Positions 33,968 to 41,921 of a stretch of 57,746 nt of DNA are shown here, piece by piece. The stretch is from Thiotrichales bacterium (GTDB lineage Bacteria; Pseudomonadota; Gammaproteobacteria; Beggiatoales; Beggiatoaceae): the NCBI GenBank assembly GCA_016744475.1, contig JADGEH010000021.1, forward strand, positions 1-57,746, read 5' to 3'. The position numbers and the translations under genes were made by a program. Under the pieces are notes generated by a model. It did not search any database. It was not told where the DNA came from and saw only the letters and a program-made list of their open reading frames with translations. The first letter of the stretch is position 1, and every line of letters begins with the position of its first letter.

Positions 33968-35374
33968 TTAATCCTCACATTTTGATGGTGTATCCATTGT
34001 TTTAACAGTAAAGGCTTGAAAGCCTGAAAAGTGCTTTTCAGTAAACTCGAATGTTGCGTCTAATATTTGATCGTCTATTTTTTTTGAAAACTCTATTAAT
34101 TGGTTGCGTAATTCCATTTTATTGAATGGATGGCGTTGAATCAGTAATATAATGCCATAAAGCCCTTCAGATACATTTAACCTGAATGCCCCCTCCCATA
34201 TTTCTCCTTGAGCAAATCTTAATGGTTTTTGACCAATTTCAGGAACACCTATTTTAATATTAATTTTTGATTTTAGTTCTTCTAGTTTTTCTAATGGTAT
34301 TTCTGAAATTCTGAGTTGTGCAACATAATACCCTTTGAAAAAACCATATTTATATAGCCATTCATCAATTAGATTGATGTTTTTAATCTTTAACTTCCAA
34401 CCCAAAATTGACTTAGAGGGAATAGTTAATTTGTATTCACCTCGTTCTAATGGGAAAACCTTATCGTACATACCTATATCAGTCCCCGAAGAAGTCACAA
34501 TATCTTGTAAACAGGCCTCAAATGGCGCTGTTTCTGGAGTAGTCACCTCATCTGCTGGTAAAAACTCCAACTCAATCTTTCTTCCCTTCCACCACTCATA
34601 AGCTGACCAACCGCCTCCAAGCGTTATTGTTATCGCTAATACGAAATTAATTATCAGATCACCCCATAAATGCCGTGTCTTTTCTACCCGCAAAACCTTG
34701 GCTGCATCACTTAAACAAGCGACTGCTTTGACCTCTATGTTTAAGGCTTGTAGGTCTTTTATCAGGGCTTGGATAGTCTCATCGTCTTTAACTAATGTGC
34801 CGTCATGTAAAACTTCGGGGATAAAAAAATAGCGGGTGTTGTGATTGAGTGAGTTTTTTTCTGCATTTTTTTTCACTAAACGTAATTTTTTTTCTAAGCC
34901 ACTGATGGGATAGACTTTTGCGTCGTGGGTATTTTGGTATTCAGCTTCGCCGTCGAGTTTGGGTGTGAGTCTGCCTGTGGCGATGATGTTGCTGTGGGGG
35001 CTTTGGGTTGCGCCCATCATCAGGCACAGTGCCATGCCAAGTTCGCCGCTTTCGCCGTCTATTTTCGCGGCTATGGGCGTGGCGCAATGCAGGCGTTGTT
35101 GGTTGAGGGCAGCTTGTGGATTGAATTTTTGGTAGAGGGCGGCAAAGGGTTTTCTTAAGCCGTATTTGCGTACACGGCTTAGAGCGCTGAGTCCCATGGT
35201 GTAGAGGCTGAAGGGAAATAAGGGGGCAACCACGGGGTCTAATGCCATGATCCAGGCTTTTTTGTCGGCATCCGCGTCATGTTTGCGGGTGCTGTAAATT
35301 TCTAAAAAGGTGTCGTTGCCACCTGCGCCTAAGTCAACTAGGGGGATGAGGACTGTGGGGTTTTTGGGGTTCAT
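33968..35374 (-). CDS. Lon-protease-like (S16-type) protein with membrane segment, full dyad
   Basis: This 468-residue protein has an N-terminal domain resembling the Lon proteolytic domain: GESGELGMALCLMMGA (candidate Ser109), then ATGRL, then VYPISGLEKKLRLV (candidate Lys163), and YFFIPEV. This order mirrors the Ser...Lys dyad of Lon (PKDGPSAG then IGGLKEKL), without an AAA domain. A membrane segment follows (about 239-262, LIINFVLAITITLGGGWSAY). The C-terminal 200 residues are probably periplasmic and of unknown fold. The assignment is from recalled motifs, not a search. No ribosome binding site is obvious before the ATG. It is followed directly by the secreted 182-residue gene. Confidence 0.6.
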   Translation of the reverse strand: MNPKNPTVLIPLVDLGAGGNDTFLEIYSTRKHDADADKKAWIMALDPVVAPLFPFSLYTMGLSALSRVRKYGLRKPFAALYQKFNPQAALNQQRLHCATPIAAKIDGESGELGMALCLMMGATQSPHSNIIATGRLTPKLDGEAEYQNTHDAKVYPISGLEKKLRLVKKNAEKNSLNHNTRYFFIPEVLHDGTLVKDDETIQALIKDLQALNIEVKAVACLSDAAKVLRVEKTRHLWGDLIINFVLAITITLGGGWSAYEWWKGRKIELEFLPADEVTTPETAPFEACLQDIVTSSGTDIGMYDKVFPLERGEYKLTIPSKSILGWKLKIKNINLIDEWLYKYGFFKGYYVAQLRISEIPLEKLEELKSKINIKIGVPEIGQKPLRFAQGEIWEGAFRLNVSEGLYGIILLIQRHPFNKMELRNQLIEFSKKIDDQILDATFEFTEKHFSGFQAFTVKTMDTPSKCED

Positions 35375-35704
35375 GATTTTTTGCTATGCGTGTTGTTTTG
35401 CGTTGTTTAATCATTTCTATCTTTTTTCTCGTGCCAGCACGTTGTGCGGCATGAGCCTGTACGCGCTCTGCGCGTTTTCGCGCAGAGCTCGATTCAAAAA
35501 GTTCCGCGCAGAGCGCTGGAACTAGTACATGGGGTGATGCCTTTGTTGGCTGAGTTATTCTAAGTTTTTTTGGACATCGTCGGGTAGTTGTATGGTTAGG
35601 CTTTGCATGATTAGAGTCTCGTTTGTTGGTTGTATATCTTTAGTTTATAGCAAATTTGTTCAGCCAAGCATTTAAGACTGCCAGTCCTGAAAGGACTGGC
35701 AGTC
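35375..35704. other. 330-bp spacer with CG-rich palindrome and hairpin copy 5
   Basis: No gene is seen. It holds a short repeat (35501-35523, GTTCCGCGCAGAGCGCTGG), a diverged relative at 35431-35455, and the 33-bp hairpin at 35674-35706. It may contain the promoter of the downstream Lon-like operon, but no sigma-70 match stands out. Confidence 0.5.
35501..35523. repeat. CG-rich dispersed repeat (also inside the next gene)
   Basis: The 23-mer with CCGCGCAGAGCGCTGG recurs at 35959-35981 in the reverse orientation, there inside the coding region of the 214-residue Lon-like gene. A diverged form is at about 35431-35455. Confidence 0.75.
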
Positions 35705-35706
35705 TT
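35674..35706. repeat. 33-bp hairpin repeat, copy 5
   Basis: AAGACTGCCAGTCCT, loop, AGGACTGGCAGTCTT, followed by ATTG. Its last bases overlap the stop codon of the 214-residue Lon-like gene (35705-35707). Confidence 0.9.
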
Positions 35707-36349
35707 ATTGAAGTTCTCGACAAGCCTGCACCGCTGCTTGCAGCGTGGGACTGGGCAACGGGTAGATGTTGTGAGCTTGCAGGGCTTGTATTTGGGGCTT
35801 AAATGTTTGTTGGATGTCTAAACCTGTTTGTGTATGCGCAGGCAACACGAAACCGAGCGGTTGGGCTGGGCGGGGTAGGTTTAGGGCGAGTTCTAGTTTT
35901 TCTGCAATTTTGTCAATGGCTTGTAGTTGTATTTCCTTAGCTCCAGTATTTTGCACTCTAGTGCCAGCGCTCTGCGCGGAATTTGTGGCTAGACCACCGC
36001 TGGCAATCAGTGCATTGTTGGGCAAGTTGCCTGCGTACATCAGCAGTCCGAGGGCAATACCAAGGGCTGCGCCGTTGGTGTTGCTTAAACCTGTCACAGG
36101 GTTGCTGGTGTAGATGTAAGGTGCGGCAGGGTAATATCCACAAAAATAATGAGGTAATAGTTTAGCATGACGCAAGGCTTGTTCTGCAAGCTGTGCGGCG
36201 TTGCTTAGACCATGTGGGGTGAGTTGCATTAAGCCTTGTTTTTCGGGTGTTTGCCATGCGCCGCGTTCGATGATGAGTTCTAGCAGGCTGCGTTCGGGGC
36301 GGTTTGCCATGGCGGTTACAGGTATCCACACTGTTTTTTTCATAAACAT
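35705..36349 (-). CDS. Second Lon-protease-like protein, catalytic Ser apparently missing
   Basis: This 214-residue protein shows the same general pattern as the preceding Lon-like gene: SNTNGAALGIALGLLMYAG, then NALIASGGL, then IDKIAEKLELAL, then GFVLPAHT. The Lys-containing helix (EKL) is present, but the position equivalent to the catalytic Ser looks like Asn or Gly, so it may be a pseudoenzyme. There is no signal peptide. Residues about 123-131 (NSAQSAGTR) are encoded by an inserted CG-rich repeat. Start choice between ATG 36349 and 36343 is open. It lies between two hairpin repeats. Confidence 0.6.
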   Translation of the reverse strand: MFMKKTVWIPVTAMANRPERSLLELIIERGAWQTPEKQGLMQLTPHGLSNAAQLAEQALRHAKLLPHYFCGYYPAAPYIYTSNPVTGLSNTNGAALGIALGLLMYAGNLPNNALIASGGLATNSAQSAGTRVQNTGAKEIQLQAIDKIAEKLELALNLPRPAQPLGFVLPAHTQTGLDIQQTFKPQIQALQAHNIYPLPSPTLQAAVQACRELQ

Positions 36350-36353
36350 GTTA

Positions 36354-36386
36354 AAGACTGCCAGTCTTTTAAGGACTGGCAGTCTT
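36354..36386. repeat. 33-bp hairpin repeat, copy 6
   Basis: AAGACTGCCAGTCTT, loop, AAGGACTGGCAGTCTT. It lies two bases before the stop codon of the next gene and just upstream of the Lon-like start. Confidence 0.9.
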
Positions 36387-36387
36387 G

Positions 36388-37005
36388 TTACCCTTTAATT
36401 ATTTTGATGATTTCAAAGGCAAGTAAGGCTTTGCGCACGGTTTCAAGGTCTTGTAGTTCTGCTTCGCCGCCTGCATAGGCATCGAGTTGGATGCGAGCCA
36501 GTAGTTCTTGTTCTGCTAAACCGCGAATCCCCAGTAGTTGATTGGCATAATTTTGTGCTTCTAACCCACGGACTTGTAGCTTAATGCGTATGCTGTTGTG
36601 GTCGGTTGCCGTGATGAGTAAATGAAAGACACCGTCTTGGGATTCAAGCGGGATGTCGGGATCGGGAAGTGGATAGCTTTCTGTGTGCGAGGCGGCTGCT
36701 AGGCGAATAATTTCTGCAATGACTTCTGGGGTTTCATCTTGAATTTCTACCACGTTGTTATTGCCCATGATGCGTTTCCAAACTTCCCAATATTGTTGGT
36801 CTTGAAGTTTTGTCTGACAGCGTTGTAGCCATTGTTCTACAGGTTCTTGAGCTTCGCGCTTGGGAAGTCGTTGTTTCAGTGCTTTAAGTTGGTTTTCATC
36901 GGCTAACGGCGATAAGTAAACCCGTTCAAGTTGCAATGCTGCCCATTGCCAGAGTTTGCCTGCGTCGTCTAATGGATTGTCGTCTAGTGAATTTGAAATC
37001 GGCAT
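36388..37005 (-). CDS. Unknown protein of the Lon-like/SPFH locus
   Basis: This 205-residue, mainly helical and acidic protein has no signal peptide. It contains LWQWAALQLERVYLSPLADE, WLQRCQTKLQDQQYWEVWKR and a C-terminal DLETVRKALLAFEIIKIIKG. No family is recognised. It overlaps the preceding gene by 22 bases, so translation is probably coupled. A cytoplasmic partner of the membrane proteins downstream is possible. Confidence 0.7.
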   Translation of the reverse strand: MPISNSLDDNPLDDAGKLWQWAALQLERVYLSPLADENQLKALKQRLPKREAQEPVEQWLQRCQTKLQDQQYWEVWKRIMGNNNVVEIQDETPEVIAEIIRLAAASHTESYPLPDPDIPLESQDGVFHLLITATDHNSIRIKLQVRGLEAQNYANQLLGIRGLAEQELLARIQLDAYAGGEAELQDLETVRKALLAFEIIKIIKG

Positions 37006-38264
37006 TTTCTGTGTCCTGCGTTGATTATTTTCTTGGCATTTGCGTAAATTTTTTTCGCCAGCTTATTTTGGTCTAAGTTGGCATAGCGTTTATCGTTGGC
37101 AATGAGGGCTTGAAATTCAGCTTGATCGAGTACACCGTCAATGCCTTCGTCGCCACATAAAGGAAGACCGCCAGCCAGCGATTCTCGGAAGAAATGCAAC
37201 ATCACGGGGTCTTTATCAAAGGCTTCGGGATAATCTTCGATGAGTTTTTCAATCATTTCTAAGCGAAAGAGAATATTTTTTTCTTTTTCGTTGTCTGCTA
37301 TTTCATCAATGATTTGTTGCGCAATAGGGTCAACAAAGGCAAAGGCATTTAAGAAGATTTCGCCTGCTTCGCTGTGTCTGAATTCCGTAAAGTGCTCGCA
37401 GCCTGCAAATTTATTTTTATCAGCTTGTAGTTGCTTGAAGCTTTTTTCATACAAATTGACATCATGTTCTAAGCCATCAAGTTGCGATAGTCGTTTAGCC
37501 GTGTTACGCAATGTCACCATGTTTTTTAAGTTGCCAATGGAGAGTTCTTCTCGGTGTAGCCAATGATCGGGATTCAATCCACAGGCACGTAATAGCATGT
37601 AGCGTTCGTTGAGCGAATCAATCACTTTAACCATGAGTTTCGACAGTTCTGGATCGGAGTGTAGGCTTGTTAATGGCAGCGGCAAAACTCTCAACATTTG
37701 AAAAAATGAGATTTCTTCAGGTGCTTCGGCACAATTTTGTTGTGCTTGCAATTGTAAAATGCCGTATTTTTCTCGTTGCCCTTTGGAGACTTTGCACAGT
37801 TCGGCTTCAAGCTGTTGGCATAAATGCGCTAGGGTTTCAGCAGTTGTTTGAAAATAATCTTCGCTATGCGGTCGAATTTCAGCTTGACGTTTAATTTCTG
37901 CGCTTTGCGTCCATTGCGCTCGGGCTTTGCGAAACAAGGCTTGTAGCAATAACAGCATATTGCCGGGTTTGCCTGCTAAATTCGCCGCTGGCTTTAAGCG
38001 GTATAACAGCAGACGCTCGGTTACATACAGATGACTTTGTTCGGCAATCACGCGCTCGGAAGGTTGACGATAATCTTGGAATAAGAGTTGTCTGGCATAG
38101 GGTTTTCGAGTGTCGCTAAGTAATGCTAATGTCTTCACGATCAATGCCTCTTCATCCAAGTTGTCAGCTTGTAATTGCGCATCCAACAGTCTGAATAGAT
38201 CCAATGCAAAGCGATCTCGGATGTTGAAAATGCGGATTTTGTCTTGGTCTTTTTGTTTCTGCAT
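36984..38264 (-). CDS. Unknown helical protein, first gene of the Lon-like/SPFH locus
   Basis: This 426-residue protein is helix-rich and soluble-looking; no membrane segment or known fold is recognised. Fragments: RDRFALDLFRLLDAQLQADN, KPYARQLLFQDYRQPSER, EKNILFRLEMIEKLIEDYPE. The start is ATG 38264 (ten codons after an alternative ATG at 38294), preceded by AGAGGAA. The next gene overlaps its end. The C-terminal KIINAGHRKCRFQIH is basic. It may be a sensor or adaptor. Confidence 0.65.
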   Translation of the reverse strand: MQKQKDQDKIRIFNIRDRFALDLFRLLDAQLQADNLDEEALIVKTLALLSDTRKPYARQLLFQDYRQPSERVIAEQSHLYVTERLLLYRLKPAANLAGKPGNMLLLLQALFRKARAQWTQSAEIKRQAEIRPHSEDYFQTTAETLAHLCQQLEAELCKVSKGQREKYGILQLQAQQNCAEAPEEISFFQMLRVLPLPLTSLHSDPELSKLMVKVIDSLNERYMLLRACGLNPDHWLHREELSIGNLKNMVTLRNTAKRLSQLDGLEHDVNLYEKSFKQLQADKNKFAGCEHFTEFRHSEAGEIFLNAFAFVDPIAQQIIDEIADNEKEKNILFRLEMIEKLIEDYPEAFDKDPVMLHFFRESLAGGLPLCGDEGIDGVLDQAEFQALIANDKRYANLDQNKLAKKIYANAKKIINAGHRKCRFQIH

Positions 38265-38339
38265 AAGCGTTCCTCTTGGCAGCTCAAGCTTCATTGCTTC
38301 TATAGAATACTTCGGGGATAAAAAATGGACACGCTGCTA

Positions 38340-38692
38340 GGAGGCTGTCCGAGAATACAGAACTTACTGCGAAAACGTGGATTTTGGGCCTCTTTTCCCA
38401 GGGCAAACGCATTAAAACCCCTTAAAATATCAAATAGTTATAAAACCATTGTTTTTGTAGGTTATGGCGATGTCTTTTTGTATGCTCTGGAAACCGCATT
38501 CCTTCGTTGGAAATTCTATAAATCTCCAGAAAATTTTTTTAAGTTATTGATATTTTATTTATTTTAATGCGTTTGCCCTGCCTCTTTTCCGCTTTTTATC
38601 GTTAAATAGGGCAGCTATTCGCCTCAAAAAAGCGAAAAACCTGCCTCAAAACCACGCTTTCTCGCTACGGCTTCTATTCTCGGACAGCCTCC
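38340..38692 (+). repeat. MITE-like palindrome, type C, interrupted by a second element
   Basis: The ends GGAGGCTGTCCGAGAATA / TATTCTCGGACAGCCTCC match the copy at 20386-20546. TA precedes it (38338-38339), while TC follows (38693-38694). Removing the 192-bp insert plus duplication restores 161 bp. Confidence 0.85.
38399..38580. mobile_element. 182-bp MITE nested in the type C element, 10-bp target duplication
   Basis: The perfect terminal repeats are CAGGGCAAACGCATTAAAA and its complement. CCTCTTTTCC is present on both sides (38389-38398 and 38581-38590). There is no open frame for a transposase. A 10-bp duplication fits IS4-like transposition, but the family is not determined. Confidence 0.85.
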
Positions 38693-38728
38693 TCGTACCG
38701 TGTCTTGGAAGTGAGTCGGATTATTAAA

Positions 38729-38762
38729 CCTGACAGGTTTCCAAAACCTGTCAGGTTTTTGT
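38729..38762. repeat. ACCTGACAGGTTT hairpin repeat
   Basis: AAACCTGACAGGTTT, CC loop, AAAACCTGTCAGGTTTTT; a short palindrome with a run of T at the right, so it could act as a terminator for the rlmH side. The type is widespread in Beggiatoaceae-like and other genomes. Confidence 0.75.
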
Positions 38763-38804
38763 GCCACGAATAACCCGAGGCATTTCCAAGATGCAGTATT
38801 AGCT

Positions 38805-39275
38805 TCACTCACGATGATAAGGATGATGATTAAGTAAACTCCAAGCACGGTAAATCTGTTCTGCGACGACGATGCGTACCAGCGGGTGTGGCAAGGTCAA
38901 ATTCGATAGCGCCCAGGTTTGTTGCGCACGGGCTTTGCAGGCGGCGGCTAACCCTTCGGGCCCGCCCACCAATAAACTTAAATGCGATGTGTGTTGTAAC
39001 CATTGTTCTAATTGCACGGCTAATTCTTGGGTATTCCACGCTTTTCCGCGTTCATCTAAAGCCACCACTTGAGCCGCTTTAGGAATGGCTGCCAACATTT
39101 TCACCCCTTCTTCATTTTGCAAACGCTGAATATCCGCGTTTTTACCCCGCTTGCGTAGTGGGATTTCGATGAGTTTTAAGTGACACGCCGCAGGCAAACG
39201 TTTGCTATATTCTTCATAGCCTTGCGTCACCCAAGAGGGCATTTTTTGTCCTACACAAATCAGTTGTATTTGCAT
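38805..39275 (-). CDS. rlmH: 23S rRNA pseudouridine1915 N3-methyltransferase RlmH
   Basis: This 156-residue SPOUT-family methyltransferase modifies pseudouridine 1915 of 23S rRNA. Diagnostic features are [16 protein letters not shown] at the start, [11 protein letters not shown], the SAM-binding knot [11 protein letters not shown], and the C-terminal [18 protein letters not shown]. Length and ending match E. coli RlmH (155 residues, ending NHPYHRE). It is a single gene, with a repeat-rich spacer on both sides. Confidence 0.97.
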   Translation of the reverse strand: MQIQLICVGQKMPSWVTQGYEEYSKRLPAACHLKLIEIPLRKRGKNADIQRLQNEEGVKMLAAIPKAAQVVALDERGKAWNTQELAVQLEQWLQHTSHLSLLVGGPEGLAAACKARAQQTWALSNLTLPHPLVRIVVAEQIYRAWSLLNHHPYHRE

Positions 39276-39293
39276 TTAATAAGACCACTTATA

Positions 39294-39405
39294 GCTGATG
39301 TTACGCAAAGGCTTCTCAAGACGCTTGAAAACAGACTCAAACGTAAAAAAACCGCCCTTGCTCGATATTTCATTCACTTCACGCTGCGTGCGTAAGGTGT
39401 CTTAA
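39294..39405 (+). repeat. Dispersed repeat, second copy (matches 25314-25457 in inverse orientation)
   Basis: GCTGATGTTACGCAAAGGCTTC, then TTGAAAACAGACTCAA and AAAAACCGCC match the copy at 25384-25457 read on the other strand. The right end is diverged. Confidence 0.55.
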
Positions 39406-39434
39406 ACCCTTGTTTAACGTCAGTGGTTAAGACA

Positions 39435-39475
39435 TAAAAAAACCGCAAGTCCAATAAATGGACTTGCGGTTTTTT
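39435..39475. terminator. Rho-independent terminator, bidirectional
   Basis: AAAAAACCGCAAGTCC, a loop AATAAAT, then GGACTTGCGGTTTTTT. The perfect 14-16 bp stem with A and T runs on both sides would stop transcription from the sulfatase gene. Confidence 0.9.
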
Positions 39476-39515
39476 AGGCGACGATAATCATCGCCCAGCC
39501 AGTTTCTAAAGAAAC

Positions 39516-41921
39516 TTAAGCGGCAGGTGCAGCAGGTTCAGGAATAGTGATACTGATAGGGTCTTTGCTGATAACAAAAGCACCATCATCCGTTGAATAA
39601 GCAAAATTCAAGGTGATTTTACCTGGCAAGCTTAAACCAGGGCCATTCCAAACTTGGACAAATTCCAGCATAGACAAGCCTTCTGGCATCGCTTTGTAAG
39701 CAGGCGGCAACGCGTTGAAATCTGGAACGATTTCTAAACCTTGTGGGGTTAAAGCAAAGTTCAATACGCCCATAGAACCATCAGGATTAGGTAACTCGTA
39801 GCTACCATACACATAGTAGTTACCGGGTTTACCTACATCACCAGGTGCAGGACGCATTTGTGCAGCGATGTCATGCATGGAATCAGGAGTCAGAGGTGAA
39901 CCTGTGATGGGGTTGACTGTGACAGTAGAGCCCGTAGTCGGATCAGTCATATCCATAGTGGTTTTCGTATATTGCACGAAAGTACCATCAATGCCGTCAC
40001 CACCTGTGAACACAGCTTCGCTGTTTGAACCATCCGCATTAACTGCACCTAAATTATCTAAACGTTTGTTACTGACAGGAATAACGCCGTTACGTTTAGA
40101 GTAATCATTGAAGTAAAGGTTGCTTAATTCAGCAAACTTCATTTTGTGCATAGGGTCTTCAGAACCAGCTAAGTCCATCGTTTCTGAAGGGTCGTTTGCT
40201 AGATCGAACATGTACCAACTTTCGTCAGCGGCTTTTTGTGACAGTTTCCAGTTGCCTTTACGCAGACCTTTCACGCCGTCCATTTCGAAACCTAAGTAAC
40301 GATCAGGATTGCAGTAGAATTGACCGTGCTGGAGCAGACCCGCCATGGACACCCCTTCCATTGGTGTCAAGGCTTGACCTTTCCACTCAGCAGGATAAGT
40401 AGCCCCTGCAATGTCTAATGCAGTTGGAGCAATATCCATCACTGAAGTCAGGCAATCATATTTGAAACCAGACAGGTTAGATTGAGGATAGGTCACAAAT
40501 CCTGCAGTATGAACGCCACCTTCAAAACTAGTCGCTTTGTATTGAGTGAAAGGCACACTCATCAGGTTGCCCCAAGGCTCACCTGGATCAATGTAGGATT
40601 TAGAAGTCCCTAAGTTGGCTAACAATTCATCAAATTTAGCTTGATCAAAGTTAGGATCAGCCGGGTCTGTGACGAAATTTTGCAAGCTGTAGGGGAATTT
40701 TTCTAATACCGCAACAGTACGTGGCCCTGGGAAACTGAAGATAGGCGCTTCGATTTCTGCACCATTATCTGAATAAACGAAGAATACGGTATTGTTGTAT
40801 TCGCCTTTGTCTTTCAGAGTTTGAATCAATTTACCGACGTTATTGTCAAGGTTTTCAACCATGGCTGCATAAACCGCCATACGGGTGGCTTCTAACAATT
40901 GAACTTGTGGGTCTAAGCTATCCCAAGCAGGCACAGTATCAGGACGAGGTGGCAAAGTGGCGTTTGGCGCAACAATACCTAATGCTTGTTGACGAGCAAA
41001 GCGTTCTGCACGTAATACATCCCAACCTTTTTTGTAGGTGTCTACATATTTAGCGGTGACATCTGTAGGGGCTTGCATGGGAGTGTGCGTAGACAAATAG
41101 GACATGTTCAGATAGAAAGGCGTGCCAGCAGGTTTGCTGTCTAACATGGCAACGGCTTCGTCAGTGAAGTAATCTGCTGCGTAGATTTCTTTTCCGGTAG
41201 CAGGGAATTGAGTGACGAGTTCACCATTTTTCACATATAAGTCTTCTTTAGCTTCCCAGATGCGGTTGCCTTCAGCGTCACGCACCAAGTTGCCGTCAGC
41301 GTCACGTAATGGATGCCATTGGCTGGTGATGATGTTGCCATCAGCGTCAGCTAAGAAATGTACGTCACCGCCGGGTAATAGCAATGCACGGGTTTCAGTG
41401 AAACCACGGCTGATAGGACGGTAATCCATTTCTTCACCCATGTGCCATTTGCCGACCATCATGGTGTGGTAGCCAGAATCTTGCAGCAATTTAGGGAAGG
41501 CTGGGGTATCTAAGCTCAGGACGGGCACAATGCTGCCGTCTGCTTGTTGAGGTGCATAACCGGGTTGACCGATTTGCTCTGGACGCATGGTCGCACCGCC
41601 CATATTACCCATACCTACAGCATGGTTATCTTTACCGGTAAATAACATGGCACGCGACGGAGATGAGGTGGAAGATGCGTAGAAGTTATTCAGAATCACA
41701 CCAGAATTAGCCAATGCGTCTAAATGAGGAGTAGGCACTTCTCCACCAAAAGAACCCATATCGGAGAAACCCATGTCATCAATAACAATGGTAACAAAGT
41801 TAGTGGTGGTCGCGTTGCCGAGGGCATCAGTAGTGACAGGATCGGCGGCTACAGCGTGATGAGCCGAAAACAGCATGCCTGAAGAGGCTAATGCTAAAGT
41901 AATCGCTTTTCTTAATTGCAT
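39516..41921 (-). CDS. Secreted Ser-type arylsulfatase
   Basis: This 801-residue sulfatase has a signal peptide (AITLALASSGMLFSAHHAVA). The family features are the metal-binding VIDDMGFSDMGSFG, the maturation motif S-S-P-S-R in STSSPSRAMLFTG (Ser86 as nucleophile), GKWHMGEE and VYSDNGAE. Ser in place of Cys means the formylglycine must be made by an AtsB-type radical SAM maturase. The C-terminal third (about 620-800) is an extra beta-rich region. The start ATG at 41921 follows AAGGAG; the frame extends 15 codons upstream. It would release sulfate from organic sulfate esters in the periplasm, in keeping with a sulfur-metabolising host. Confidence 0.9.
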   Translation of the reverse strand: MQLRKAITLALASSGMLFSAHHAVAADPVTTDALGNATTTNFVTIVIDDMGFSDMGSFGGEVPTPHLDALANSGVILNNFYASSTSSPSRAMLFTGKDNHAVGMGNMGGATMRPEQIGQPGYAPQQADGSIVPVLSLDTPAFPKLLQDSGYHTMMVGKWHMGEEMDYRPISRGFTETRALLLPGGDVHFLADADGNIITSQWHPLRDADGNLVRDAEGNRIWEAKEDLYVKNGELVTQFPATGKEIYAADYFTDEAVAMLDSKPAGTPFYLNMSYLSTHTPMQAPTDVTAKYVDTYKKGWDVLRAERFARQQALGIVAPNATLPPRPDTVPAWDSLDPQVQLLEATRMAVYAAMVENLDNNVGKLIQTLKDKGEYNNTVFFVYSDNGAEIEAPIFSFPGPRTVAVLEKFPYSLQNFVTDPADPNFDQAKFDELLANLGTSKSYIDPGEPWGNLMSVPFTQYKATSFEGGVHTAGFVTYPQSNLSGFKYDCLTSVMDIAPTALDIAGATYPAEWKGQALTPMEGVSMAGLLQHGQFYCNPDRYLGFEMDGVKGLRKGNWKLSQKAADESWYMFDLANDPSETMDLAGSEDPMHKMKFAELSNLYFNDYSKRNGVIPVSNKRLDNLGAVNADGSNSEAVFTGGDGIDGTFVQYTKTTMDMTDPTTGSTVTVNPITGSPLTPDSMHDIAAQMRPAPGDVGKPGNYYVYGSYELPNPDGSMGVLNFALTPQGLEIVPDFNALPPAYKAMPEGLSMLEFVQVWNGPGLSLPGKITLNFAYSTDDGAFVISKDPISITIPEPAAPAA

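Larger units (their letters stand above)
38265..38804. other. Gene-free spacer with nested repeats
   Basis: No coding sequence. It contains the type C MITE at 38340-38692, with the 182-bp element inside, and the ACCTGACAGGTTT hairpin (38729-38762). The promoter of the Lon-like locus should be near 38270-38335. Confidence 0.6.

Noticed and set aside
22296-36386. Repeated hairpins as a CRISPR array
   Set aside because: The copies are kilobases apart between genes, are palindromes, and have no regular spacers or Cas genes.
25592-38264. Zorya or another named defence system as the identity of the Lon-like/SPFH locus
   Set aside because: OmpA and a coiled-coil membrane protein recall ZorA/ZorB, but there is no MotA-type channel, and no Zorya helicase or nuclease; the similarity is only in general architecture.
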